From the NCBI RefSeq assembly GCF_002174125.1, contig NZ_NEXX01000003.1, positions 261,749 to 325,748 on the forward strand: a stretch of 64,000 nucleotides of DNA, given 5' to 3'. The translations under genes were made by a program, and so were the position numbers. The notes under the pieces are model-generated. The model did not search any database. It was not told where the DNA came from and saw nothing but the letters and a program-made list of their open reading frames with translations. Positions 30,523 to 39,287 of this stretch are shown piece after piece (the first letter of the stretch is position 1; each line of letters opens with the position of its first letter). This stretch comes from Acinetobacter populi (GTDB taxonomy: Bacteria; Pseudomonadota; Gammaproteobacteria; Pseudomonadales; Moraxellaceae).

Positions 30523-30837
30523 TTGCAAATGCTTCCATCAGAAAAACAGATGCAAATTGACTTTAACAAAATTAACATCGTGACAGACTGCCTAAAAGTG
30601 TTGTCCAATCCAGACCGTTTAAAAATTTTATGCGTACTGATTAATGGTGAAATCAATGTACATACCATCGAAAAGATGACCGATATTCACCAGCCCACCT
30701 TATCGCAACAACTTACTGTGCTCAGAAAATCCAGTCTGGTTGCAACACGACGCGATGGCAAACAGATTTTTTATCAGATTAGCGATGAAAAAATTTTGGT
30801 CATCATGCAAACTTTATATGGTTTATATTGTCAATGA
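30523..30837 (+). CDS. ArsR-family persulfide sensor, BigR/SqrR-like
   Basis: This winged-helix repressor of about 104 residues (102 if the ATG at 30529 is used) has the recognition region HQPTLSQQLTVLRKSSLV and a DGKQIFYQI wing. Cysteines at 37 and 103 (in LKILCVL and LYGLYCQ) have the 66-residue spacing of the C41/C107 and C42/C108 pairs that form a tetrasulfide link in SqrR and BigR. The AAGGGA ribosome binding site is better spaced for the TTG at 30523. It likely represses itself and the divergent transporter/dioxygenase operon until persulfide accumulates. Confidence 0.87.
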   Translation: MQMLPSEKQMQIDFNKINIVTDCLKVLSNPDRLKILCVLINGEINVHTIEKMTDIHQPTLSQQLTVLRKSSLVATRRDGKQIFYQISDEKILVIMQTLYGLYCQ

Positions 30838-30883
30838 CGTATTCCAAGCATGAATTCACCACCTGATTAAGTTACCAAAATAA

Positions 30884-31471
30884 TTACAGCATGCTAATTG
30901 ACTGAAAAAAAGCCGCATATTGTTCTGCCTTTTTATCTAAAGCCAATGGATAGGCTCTTGATGAGGACGGCATGCGATGCAAGAAGATTTCCTGACCATT
31001 GATCCATGTGCAACTACTGTGCTGTAAGGTAGGTTTAACCGTGTCTTCAGTTAAAACCGTCATCAATGTATCGGTAGCTTTATCACCTGTGGTCATAATA
31101 TGCCGGCATAAGGGAATGTACTGCAACAAGTGCGGAATATCTGTTGCCTTTTTGATCTGTAAAAACTGATCTGAAGCATTGCCTTTTAAACGTACAATTT
31201 GCTCAGCAGTATCATAGATTGCAATTCCCCGTTCATTTAAAAATGCCTGAATCAAAGGTAAATTAAAATTTTTCGCTGCATGATCAATGAAATAATCTTT
31301 GTTTTGAAAGAAGATTAAACCAAGAATACGCCACATATCATTTTGAAAGTTTGGATAGTAAAAATCCATTTTCCAACGCTGTTTAGGTGGTGGAAAACTT
31401 CCTAACATCAAAAGTTTGGCATTTTGAGGCAAAAATGGGGCTAAGGGATGTTGTTCTATCTCTGGCGTCAT
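30884..31471 (-). CDS. Uracil-DNA-glycosylase superfamily protein, DNA-deoxyinosine glycosylase-like
   Basis: This 195-residue protein matches the hypoxanthine/uracil DNA glycosylase family. It has the N-terminal motif MLGSFPPPK followed by FYYPNFQNDMWRIL, which carries the catalytic Asn region, and a C-terminal MPSSSRAY like the DNA-intercalating LPSTSPAN motif of the superfamily. It would excise deaminated bases to start base-excision repair. I chose the ATG at 31471 with an AAGGGAAG ribosome binding site; the longer in-frame start at 31513 adds 14 unmatched residues. The 22-bp-phased box array lies about 180 bases upstream of this start. Confidence 0.8.
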   Translation of the reverse strand: MTPEIEQHPLAPFLPQNAKLLMLGSFPPPKQRWKMDFYYPNFQNDMWRILGLIFFQNKDYFIDHAAKNFNLPLIQAFLNERGIAIYDTAEQIVRLKGNASDQFLQIKKATDIPHLLQYIPLCRHIMTTGDKATDTLMTVLTEDTVKPTLQHSSCTWINGQEIFLHRMPSSSRAYPLALDKKAEQYAAFFQSISML

Positions 31472-31649
31472 CAATTCTTCCCTTGGGCAAACATGTAAAA
31501 ATAAACAGAACATAGGTTATATCATCAAGCCAAGTATAAGCCAGTGCAAGTCATGAAAAACCAACTGCTTCATTGTTGTGCAATCCTAGCTTTTATTCTG
31601 TTGTCGTGCATCAAAAAAGTTCTTCTATCCTTGTAGCCCCCTCTCCAAT

Positions 31650-31957
31650 TCAAATTTTTAATACTTAAACTTTACTTTTTTAATAATTTAAATTTACCTT
31701 TTTAATATAATTACTTTACATTATTAATTAATTAAACTTACATTTTTAATTTATATAATTTACTTTTTTAATAATATAACCTTACTTTTTTAATTTTATT
31801 AATTTACGTTTTTAATTTATATGGTTTACTTTTTTAATAAATATAACTTACATTTTTAATCATTTAATTTTACGTTTTTAATATTTTAAATTTATATTTT
31901 TTGCTTTTATTGTGTACTTTTTAATACAACGAACTTTACATTTTTTAGGCTATATCA
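31650..31957. repeat. 22-bp-phased array of 14 TTACNTTTTTAAT boxes
   Basis: The box TTACNTTTTTAAT starts at 31672, 31694, 31716, 31738, 31760, 31782, 31804, 31826, 31848 and 31870, with only the copy at 31716 differing by one base. Degenerate copies keep the same register at 31650, 31892, 31914 and 31936. Every interval is exactly 22 bases. The 9-base spacers between boxes are A+T-rich but differ from one another, so the boxes look selected rather than freshly duplicated. Phased T-tracts of this kind should also bend the DNA. The array ends about 30 bases from the stop codon of a solitary HTH protein gene and lies upstream of the glycosylase gene. Confidence 0.9.
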
Positions 31958-31988
31958 TGCCACATTGACTGCATATTTCAGGCGCAAT

Positions 31989-32348
31989 TTAGCCATAAAA
32001 ACGGCCTTTTCGACGGCGCAAGCCCAAAACATGTATCGCACGTACTAGTACTGCATAGGACACCTCATAACCAAATTCCTGTTCAAATAATACAACCAAG
32101 TCACTGATATTTTTAAACTTTATATTTTTAACAAATTTTTCAAATGCGTCCCAATCCTTGATATGAGTAGATGCACCGCGTTTTTTTGCAGGTTTGGGAT
32201 GCAAATCACCGGTTTCTTCTTCGAGCTTGATCCATGCATCCAGTGTCACTCTGGAAATATCAAACTGCTTACATACCGCAACTTTATAATCTGTTTCTTT
32301 ATATGCTTTAATTGCCGCGCGTCTAATTTCAATTGGATATTTCGCCAT
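31989..32348 (-). CDS. Solitary HTH protein related to the IS630 transposase N-terminus
   Basis: This 119-residue basic protein starts with a helix-turn-helix (YPIEIRRAAIKAY, VAVCKQFDISRVTLDAWIKL) like that of IS630/Tc1 transposases. A Lys/Pro-rich linker (about 50-62) follows, then a second helical unit (ISDLVVLFEQEFG, VSYAVLVRAIHVLGLRRRKGRF), an arrangement like the bipartite paired domain. The DDE catalytic domain is absent and the gene ends cleanly, with no inverted repeats seen around it. It has a strong GAGGTGG ribosome binding site. It directly neighbours the phased box array, its probable binding target. It could also be a fixed relic of an insertion element. Confidence 0.75.
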   Translation of the reverse strand: MAKYPIEIRRAAIKAYKETDYKVAVCKQFDISRVTLDAWIKLEEETGDLHPKPAKKRGASTHIKDWDAFEKFVKNIKFKNISDLVVLFEQEFGYEVSYAVLVRAIHVLGLRRRKGRFYG

Positions 32349-32443
32349 TTTTCCACCTCACTTAAAAATTTAAATAAAAACTATATATGGCATACTTGTT
32401 GCAAACTGCATTTGCATATTAATAGATATTGGGTTAAATTAAA

Positions 32444-33775
32444 ATGCACGATAATGATATTCAGCGCAAAAAACTATCATTATGGCAAGTATTGATTATT
32501 GGTATCGCATATATGACGCCAATGACGGTATTTGATACCTTCGGTATTGTTTCTGGCATTACTCATGGACGTGTGCCATTAGCATATTTATTAGCATTGG
32601 TTGCCATGTTACTCACCGCCTTTAGTTATGCCCGATTCAGTCGCCATTCAGCCAAACCGGGTTCTGCCTATACCTATACCACGGATAGCTGTGGTGCAAA
32701 TGCCGGATTCATGGTGGGTTGGTGTGCGTTACTGGATTATATTTTGTTACCTCTCATTAATGCATTATTGATTTCAATCTATCTGGAAGCACTTTTCCCC
32801 AGCATACCCTATTGGGCCTGGGTGATGATCGCCACATCGGTAGTGACATTGATCAATTGCTTTAGAATCCATATTCTTGCCAATATTAGCCTGATTTTTG
32901 TGCTCGCTCCAACACTCCTGATGATGGTATTTGTCTATCTGGTGATTAAAGGCATTGGCACAAGTCAAGGCTATGAACATGTTTTAACTATGACACCTTT
33001 GATCAATGGTGATCACTCGATTGCCCCACTGGTTGCAGGCGCATCTATTCTCTGCTTTTCCTACCTAGGTTTTGATGCAGTCACCACCATGTCGCATGAA
33101 ACCAAAGACCCGCAAAAAACCATTCCACGGGCAGTCATTTTAACCACCTTGATTGGCGGCTGCATCTTCTTTACCGCCTCATGGTTTATCCAGCTCTATT
33201 TTCCCAATAATCTGCGCTTCAATAATCCATCGGAAGCATTACCAGAAATTGTCTTATATGTTGGCGGTGTGTTTTTCCAGTCGGTCTTTCTATGCGGACA
33301 GATCATGAATACCTTTGCTTCTGGACTGGCAACCCATGCCAGTGCCTCACGTCTTATTCATATTATGGGACGCGATAATATCTTTCCAAAAGCAATTTTC
33401 GGCCAGACCAGTCGCAGATTTGGAACACCAATTTATTCGGTACTAGTCATTGGTTTAATTTCCTGTCTGGCAATTTTCTTGAGTTTGGATACTGTGGTCA
33501 GCCTGATTAGCTTTGGTGCCCTGATCGCCTTTACCGCAGTAAACTTCTCAGTCTTTATGTTTTTTTATATCAAGCAAAAGCAAAGACATGGCATCAAAAA
33601 TATTTTTCTTAATCTGATTGTACCGTGGTTATCCGTACTCACTATTGTGTGTCTATGGTTCAACCTTGATGCAGCCGCATTACAGTTTGGTTTTATCTGG
33701 CTGACTTTTGGTCTGGCTTTATTTATCTATAAAAAGCTGACAAAACAGAATATTACCATCAATGAAGCATGTTAA
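32444..33775 (+). CDS. puuP: Amino acid/polyamine permease, PuuP-like putrescine importer
   Basis: This 443-residue APC-superfamily transporter has about 12 transmembrane helices. The N-terminal IGIAYMTPMTVFDTFGIVSG, TAFSYARFSRHSAKPGSAYTY and FDAVTTMSHETKDPQKTIPRA segments match the putrescine importer PuuP and relatives. It is followed 30 bases later by a PuuB-like oxidase gene, supporting putrescine or another amine as substrate. The other Puu-pathway genes (puuA, puuC, puuD) are not in this window. Confidence 0.83.
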   Translation: MHDNDIQRKKLSLWQVLIIGIAYMTPMTVFDTFGIVSGITHGRVPLAYLLALVAMLLTAFSYARFSRHSAKPGSAYTYTTDSCGANAGFMVGWCALLDYILLPLINALLISIYLEALFPSIPYWAWVMIATSVVTLINCFRIHILANISLIFVLAPTLLMMVFVYLVIKGIGTSQGYEHVLTMTPLINGDHSIAPLVAGASILCFSYLGFDAVTTMSHETKDPQKTIPRAVILTTLIGGCIFFTASWFIQLYFPNNLRFNNPSEALPEIVLYVGGVFFQSVFLCGQIMNTFASGLATHASASRLIHIMGRDNIFPKAIFGQTSRRFGTPIYSVLVIGLISCLAIFLSLDTVVSLISFGALIAFTAVNFSVFMFFYIKQKQRHGIKNIFLNLIVPWLSVLTIVCLWFNLDAAALQFGFIWLTFGLALFIYKKLTKQNITINEAC

Positions 33776-33805
33776 TGAATTGATTATTTCTATCGGAGTA
33801 TTGCA

Positions 33806-35221
33806 ATGCAAACTATAAATAAACCTATCATTCTAGATGATGTTGAATTTAGAAACAGTATCCACAATAAGATGGATAAAGAGTGGAATTGGGTTAATCC
33901 GCAACGAGCAGAGCTAGATAATCCTGCCAACTACTACGAAAGTTCACTACAGGAATGGCATTGCTTTGATACATTATCACATGATCTGGAATGTGATGTG
34001 GTGGTCATCGGTGGAGGCTTACTAGGTTCCTCCACAGCATTGCATCTCTCGGAACAAGGCGTGGACACCATTTTAGTCGAAAAGAACCGGATTGGCAGTG
34101 CCGCTTCGGGACGTAATGGCGGTCAACTGACGCCGGGGCTTGCGCGCTGGGAAGCAGAAGAAATGATTCAACATTTCAGCACCGAAGATGCAAAAAAACT
34201 GTGGCATTTCACCTCGACAGAAGCCATGTCTTTAATTGATGAGATCATCGAAAAGTACGACTTATCCCTACAACGTAAAAAAGGTCATATTACCGCTGCC
34301 GTACATGAAGGTCATTTGATTGGTTTAACCCAAGGTGCAGATGCACGCAAATTTTTAGGTGAAGATCATACCCAGATTGTTGGCAAACATGAATTACAAA
34401 GCTACCTCAATTCAGATTGCTATTTTGGTGGTTTGATTGACCATCTTGGTGGTCAGATTCATCCACTCGCCCTTACCCGTGGCTTAATTTATGGCTTCTG
34501 TAAAAATGGCGGACAGGTCTATGAACAAACAGAAGTAACTGAAATTCAGGAAACTGCCGATGGTATTTATGTCAAGACAGCTCAAGGCGTAATTAAAGCG
34601 CGCAAAAGTGTGGTGATTGCAGTACATCATGCCTCTTTTAAATTACTGTCGTCAAACACACAAACCACCATTCCATTCTTTACCTATGTCAGTACCACAG
34701 CGCCTTTGGAAGTAGATTTAAAAGAACTTATTCCATCTGATTTTCCAGTATATGACACCCAATTCCAGATTGATTATTACCGTGGTGTTTCTAACAATCG
34801 CTTATTATTTGGCGGACAAGGTACAGGCAGTTGTTGGAATCCAGAAAAAACCTATCAATATTTATTGGGCCGGATTAATCATGTTTTCCCACAACTCAAG
34901 TCAGTAGAACTGGATTTTGTCTGGAGTGGAGAAACAGATTTAACCTACAACGGTGCTGTTGACAGTCGTAAATCAGGTGAAAAATTTCCAATTTATGCAG
35001 TTCATGGCTGGAGTGGTCATGGTGTCGCCCAAACTGTGCGGATCGGTAAAGCCATTTCCGATGATTTTATCGGGCACTCAGACGACTTTGAAATGCTGAC
35101 CAAAATTCCCCACAAAGATATCCTACTCGGACGGGAACTTGCCCCAATGGCGATTCCAATTGCCAAAGGCGCATATGGCCTAGGTGCATGGATTAATCCT
35201 GGAAAAATGGTGTCGTTCTAA
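33806..35221 (+). CDS. puuB: FAD-dependent amine oxidoreductase, gamma-glutamylputrescine oxidase-like
   Basis: This 471-residue flavoprotein of the DAO family has an FAD-binding VVVIGGGLLGSSTALHL near residue 65 and SAASGRNGGQLTPGL, the PuuB-like signature, plus a C-terminal YAVHGWSGHGVAQT flavin-contact segment. PuuB oxidises gamma-glutamylputrescine to the aldehyde. It is preceded by the permease gene in the same operon (a GGAG ribosome binding site lies before its ATG). Assignment to gamma-glutamylated putrescine rather than another amine is from family resemblance and context. Confidence 0.82.
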   Translation: MQTINKPIILDDVEFRNSIHNKMDKEWNWVNPQRAELDNPANYYESSLQEWHCFDTLSHDLECDVVVIGGGLLGSSTALHLSEQGVDTILVEKNRIGSAASGRNGGQLTPGLARWEAEEMIQHFSTEDAKKLWHFTSTEAMSLIDEIIEKYDLSLQRKKGHITAAVHEGHLIGLTQGADARKFLGEDHTQIVGKHELQSYLNSDCYFGGLIDHLGGQIHPLALTRGLIYGFCKNGGQVYEQTEVTEIQETADGIYVKTAQGVIKARKSVVIAVHHASFKLLSSNTQTTIPFFTYVSTTAPLEVDLKELIPSDFPVYDTQFQIDYYRGVSNNRLLFGGQGTGSCWNPEKTYQYLLGRINHVFPQLKSVELDFVWSGETDLTYNGAVDSRKSGEKFPIYAVHGWSGHGVAQTVRIGKAISDDFIGHSDDFEMLTKIPHKDILLGRELAPMAIPIAKGAYGLGAWINPGKMVSF

Positions 35222-35346
35222 TCAAATATTGTTTTAATGATGCTCATCATGTGTCAGATCATTCACCTGACACATGATCAAAATTAATCGCCATCCTGAA
35301 TAATCAAAATTCCTGCATTAAATCCTTAAAATGACCCTGCAATCCC

Positions 35347-35871
35347 TTAAAACAACATCTTCGGTTTTGGCATATAAATATATAAAATCCACTGTAGATA
35401 GAGTGCCAGTTTTTTAATAAAAACCTGATTTGCTTCATCATCAGGCTCATCGACAACAATCAGGTCAAATCTGGCAAAAATTTCATCCAAATTATCCCAA
35501 CCATAAACTTCAAAAAAATGCTGATAAGTGCTAAAACTCACCTGTCCTTCGGCATGAGTAGTTCCGGAAAGTACCACTGTTTTTAATTGGGTATGCAATC
35601 TAAAACACAAGCTGATCTGATCCAGCACATGACTAAATCTCGATACAATTAATACTTTGTGCAAACTTCCTGCACGTATAAGAACATCAACCAATGCCGT
35701 AATACAGCGTGCTTTTTCCACATGATTCTGGACAGTTAAGGACTGCACACGTTCGGCACAGAAAAATTGCCGTGCAATCGCACGTAAGCCATAAACCTGT
35801 GCATGCGATTGCACCAAATCAGGATTAAGGGCGGTAATCTCAAATTGCTGCATGGTATCCATATCAAACAT
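35347..35871 (-). CDS. Conserved protein resembling a helicase RecA-like lobe without Walker A
   Basis: I do not recognise a named family. The 174-residue product contains, in order, a motif-Ia-like VLIVSRFSHVLDQ, a strand reading VVLSGT, a QVSFSTYQHFF segment and a motif-II-like DLIVVDEPDDE. These resemble the first lobe of SF2 helicases from motif Ia onward. There is no Walker A (GKT/S) motif before them, so ATP hydrolysis is doubtful. No good ribosome binding site precedes the first ATG; Met4 and Met7 are alternatives. It may be a lineage-specific degenerate helicase lobe or a remnant gene. Confidence 0.5.
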   Translation of the reverse strand: MFDMDTMQQFEITALNPDLVQSHAQVYGLRAIARQFFCAERVQSLTVQNHVEKARCITALVDVLIRAGSLHKVLIVSRFSHVLDQISLCFRLHTQLKTVVLSGTTHAEGQVSFSTYQHFFEVYGWDNLDEIFARFDLIVVDEPDDEANQVFIKKLALYLQWILYIYMPKPKMLF

Positions 35872-35942
35872 TTACAGGTTCGAACTAAGTCAGGCATATT
35901 TGTACAGACTAAAATATGCCTGCATTCAAAAAGTGAGAAACC

Positions 35943-37646
35943 TTAATTAAATAACCACTGTGTGACTTTGTCCTGATCTGCAACCGATAATTTAACCGTA
36001 TGCAATACATACTCCTGTGGTTCAAGATCAAAAACCATTAATTCATCTCGACGGAAAACATGGCAGGAAATGGCATTTTTTTCTTTGGCTTTGGCTTGCC
36101 ACAAATTATTTGTAATGCGAATGTCGTCCAATGCAATGACAATGTCATGTGCCGACAAGCCAGCTTGTGCTGCACTAGAATCTCTAAATACCTGCTGGAT
36201 CAATAAGCCTTCTGGTTTTTCCTGTACTTTTGCACCAAATGGCAATGTTTTTTCGGTTTGTAATTCATACTCTATACCAAACTCTGCCAAGACCTGATCC
36301 AGTGGTAAATCATCGGTACTATGGATCAAATAACTCAAACGATCCGTCCAGTCCTGCCCGGTCAGGGTTTTACATAATTCAAAAATCGTCTGCTCATGTA
36401 CCTGAATCCCAGCCTGAGTATTGGCATATAATTTTTGCATCAAGGCATCCAGACTCGAACCATGACTGCGTAATCCTAGATCCAGACATAACGCGACCAG
36501 TGCACCTTTATTATAGTAGCTGGTTCCAGCATTATTGGAGTTTTCATCCTGACGGTAAAATTTGATCCACGCATCAAAACTTGATTCGCTCACCGATTGA
36601 ATTTTACGTCCGGGATTTTGTAAATAACGATTAATTTGATCCGTTAATAAAGTGAGATAATCATGCTGTGAAATAACGCCACTTCTGGCCAGAATCAAAT
36701 CGTCATAATAAGAAGTAAAGCCTTCAAAAATCCACAGTAAGCTGGTATAGCCTTCCTCATGTAAATTCGGATTGATAAAATTTTCCGGACGAATGAATCT
36801 CACCAACCAAGAGTGAAAATATTCATGACTACAAAGTCCAAGATAACGTTGATAGTTTTTACTTGGTTCAGGTTTTTCATCGGCTTTGGGCAAATCATCT
36901 CGCGGACAAATCAGACTGGTACTTTCGCAGTGTTCCAGTCCACCATATAAACTACCTGTCGCCATGGTCAAGAAGGTATAATGTTGGAATGGCGCAGAAC
37001 CAAACATCTGTATTTCAGTACGACAAATTTTTTCGATATCCTGTTGCAAACGTGGCAAATTGGCATGATGACGACCTGAAATCACAAAATCATGTGCAAT
37101 GCCTTCTGCATCAAAACTAAAGCGATCCTGCACTGCCAACTCAAACGGGCTATCGATCAATTGTGCATAATCTTTTGCCTTGAGATTAAAACGGCCTTTA
37201 ACCAATGATTTTGCTGGCAAAGCCCCTGCATAGGTAAAATGATGCAAAGCCTGCGGTACAAATAATTCCAGTTCATGCGCTGTATCTTCCTGATCGGTCA
37301 GGCCCATACAGACAGTGGTTGGATTAACATATAAACGGCTTTGATCGATATAACTGCCACGCACGGATAAGTCATAGGCATAGACTTTATATTCGACCGT
37401 GATCAGCTCATGATCATTATTAAACAATTGCCATTTATTTTTATGCGTTTTGGCAATTTTTAACTGGCGTCCAGACTCATCAAATGCCTGTACACCTTCA
37501 ACATGTTTGGCAAATTCACGCATCAGATAGCTGCCGGGAATCCATGAAGCCAACCAGAGTTGCTGCTGTGGATTGGCAAGAAAACGGATCGTTACATGAA
37601 TTAAATGCTGAGAAAAATCATCAAATTCGAGCTGATAGTGAATCAT
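35943..37646 (-). CDS. M61-family glycyl aminopeptidase with PDZ domain
   Basis: This 567-residue zinc peptidase has the M61 N-terminal beta domain, then the gluzincin motif HEYFH (H274, E275, H278) with the downstream Glu ligand in WIFEGFTSYYDD, and a C-terminal PDZ domain (about residues 455-540, QVFRDSSAAQAGLSAHDIV). M61 enzymes remove N-terminal Gly or Ala residues. No signal peptide is visible, so it is probably cytosolic. It stands next to the helicase-like gene on the same strand, 71 bases apart, with no evident functional link. Confidence 0.9.
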   Translation of the reverse strand: MIHYQLEFDDFSQHLIHVTIRFLANPQQQLWLASWIPGSYLMREFAKHVEGVQAFDESGRQLKIAKTHKNKWQLFNNDHELITVEYKVYAYDLSVRGSYIDQSRLYVNPTTVCMGLTDQEDTAHELELFVPQALHHFTYAGALPAKSLVKGRFNLKAKDYAQLIDSPFELAVQDRFSFDAEGIAHDFVISGRHHANLPRLQQDIEKICRTEIQMFGSAPFQHYTFLTMATGSLYGGLEHCESTSLICPRDDLPKADEKPEPSKNYQRYLGLCSHEYFHSWLVRFIRPENFINPNLHEEGYTSLLWIFEGFTSYYDDLILARSGVISQHDYLTLLTDQINRYLQNPGRKIQSVSESSFDAWIKFYRQDENSNNAGTSYYNKGALVALCLDLGLRSHGSSLDALMQKLYANTQAGIQVHEQTIFELCKTLTGQDWTDRLSYLIHSTDDLPLDQVLAEFGIEYELQTEKTLPFGAKVQEKPEGLLIQQVFRDSSAAQAGLSAHDIVIALDDIRITNNLWQAKAKEKNAISCHVFRRDELMVFDLEPQEYVLHTVKLSVADQDKVTQWLFN

Positions 37647-37886
37647 CTATACTGGTCCTCATACGAATTTCCATAGTGTAGCACTTGTTTTCATACGACT
37701 CTAATCCGGACCGATTGAAATATTTGCCACACATCACATCTGATAAAAAAACACAGCATTCTGACATATTTTAATGACACTTTTCTTTGTATGATTTCTC
37801 GGCGAAACCGCCAGATTTTAGTAGCAGTTCGGTCTAAAACAGTCTAGCATCTACGCCTTATGTTTCATGCTTAATTCAGGTCTGCC

Positions 37887-39206
37887 GTGTTCCGTTTTTG
37901 CCACTCCCTTCTTGTTGTTTTAGTCAGCAGTATCAGCAGCGTTAGTTTTGCTCAAGTCCTTAGTATTGATCCCCAGACGGTAGAAGCCAAAGCATGGGTG
38001 ATCCTTGATCCGCAATCGCACCAAGTCATTGCCTCATATAATGAAAATGAACATCGGGCACCAGCTTCCCTAACCAAAATGATGGTTGGCTATCTGTCAC
38101 TTCAGGCAGTTGAGCAAGGCAAGTTGAATCTTGAACAGATTGTCACCGTTCCTGAGGTTGTGACCACTGTAAAAGGTGACGAGTCCCGTTTAAGACTACA
38201 TCCGGGCGATCAAATCTCGGTACAGGAATTAATCTCGGGTTTGATTATCATGTCTGCCAATGATGCAGCCCTGACACTGGCCACATTGATTTCCGGTGAT
38301 ATTCCACAATTTTTACAACTGATGAATCACACGGCTCAACAATTGGGTATGCACAATACCCAGTTTGATAATCCATCTGGAATTACCATGCAGAATCATT
38401 ATGCATCTGCATTTGACCTTGCCTTATTATCACAGGCCATTGTCAAAAATACACCGGAATATCTTAATTATTCCAAACAGCAGGAATTTAGTTATAAAGA
38501 TATCCATCACCATGCCACCAATATTCTGCTAAAAAAAGATCCAAGTGTTGATGGTTTGAAAACTGGTTATACCGAGGCTGCTGGATATAATCTGGCATTA
38601 ACCGCGAATCGTCTTGATCCCAACACCAATGAATATCGACGTTTAATTGTGGTGGTGATGGGAACGGCTTCCAAGCAAAAACGTGCCGATGTTGCCTATA
38701 CATTGATGAATATTGCCTATAATTACACACAGACCAAACAGTTATTTCGCCATGATCAGATCATTGCCGATATTCCAGTGATTGGCGGGCAAAAACCTAT
38801 ATATAAAATTAATTTGCCGCAAAGTAACAGTTACCATACCCTAAGCTTGTTAACAGACGATATGGTGTTAAATGCTCAGCAATTTGATAACACATCTCAA
38901 CGTTTTATCTTGCAAAAAAGTCCTTTAGAAATTTTGGAACCATTGAAACAACCGCAACAAATGGCGTTTAGTATTCAACTCTTACAGCAACAATTAGATG
39001 CACCTTTGATTCATACAGCCATGCCTTTGGCAAAAATAAATGTAACACAATTTAAAAAGATCATTCATGAAGTGGATATTGTTCAGGACGTTGCGCTTGA
39101 TCAAGCCAGTTGGTGGCATAGATTGGTGGCATGGATCAAGAGTTGGATTCAATTAATTCAAGGACATAGCATCAAAGCTGTGATTTACCCGATTACGACC
39201 CCATAA
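37887..39206 (+). CDS. dacC: D-alanyl-D-alanine carboxypeptidase, PBP5/6 type
   Basis: This periplasmic low-molecular-weight penicillin-binding protein trims pentapeptide side chains of peptidoglycan. The 439-residue product has a signal peptide (residues 1-22, ending VSFAQ), the catalytic motifs SLTK (S61, K64), SAN and KTG, a C-terminal beta-rich domain, and an amphipathic membrane-anchoring helix rich in Trp (SWWHRLVAWIKSWIQ). The start is GTG at 37887, with only a weak AGG upstream; no in-frame ATG fits the signal peptide. It is probably monocistronic. Confidence 0.93.
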   Translation: MFRFCHSLLVVLVSSISSVSFAQVLSIDPQTVEAKAWVILDPQSHQVIASYNENEHRAPASLTKMMVGYLSLQAVEQGKLNLEQIVTVPEVVTTVKGDESRLRLHPGDQISVQELISGLIIMSANDAALTLATLISGDIPQFLQLMNHTAQQLGMHNTQFDNPSGITMQNHYASAFDLALLSQAIVKNTPEYLNYSKQQEFSYKDIHHHATNILLKKDPSVDGLKTGYTEAAGYNLALTANRLDPNTNEYRRLIVVVMGTASKQKRADVAYTLMNIAYNYTQTKQLFRHDQIIADIPVIGGQKPIYKINLPQSNSYHTLSLLTDDMVLNAQQFDNTSQRFILQKSPLEILEPLKQPQQMAFSIQLLQQQLDAPLIHTAMPLAKINVTQFKKIIHEVDIVQDVALDQASWWHRLVAWIKSWIQLIQGHSIKAVIYPITTP

Positions 39207-39287
39207 GTCATTCTGAGCAAATGACAACCTACCTTTTACATGCCATGATATTGCTAATCTTGACTAAAATAATAGGAATTAAATATC

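Noticed and set aside
31650..31957. Possibility that the AT-rich array is a second CRISPR array or simple microsatellite
   Set aside because: A 22-bp period is too short for CRISPR, and the divergence of spacers with conserved boxes is unlike a microsatellite.
31989..32348. Possibility of a complete insertion sequence around the HTH gene
   Set aside because: I looked for a DDE domain, terminal inverted repeats and TA duplications and found none; the flanks lead straight into the box array and puuP.
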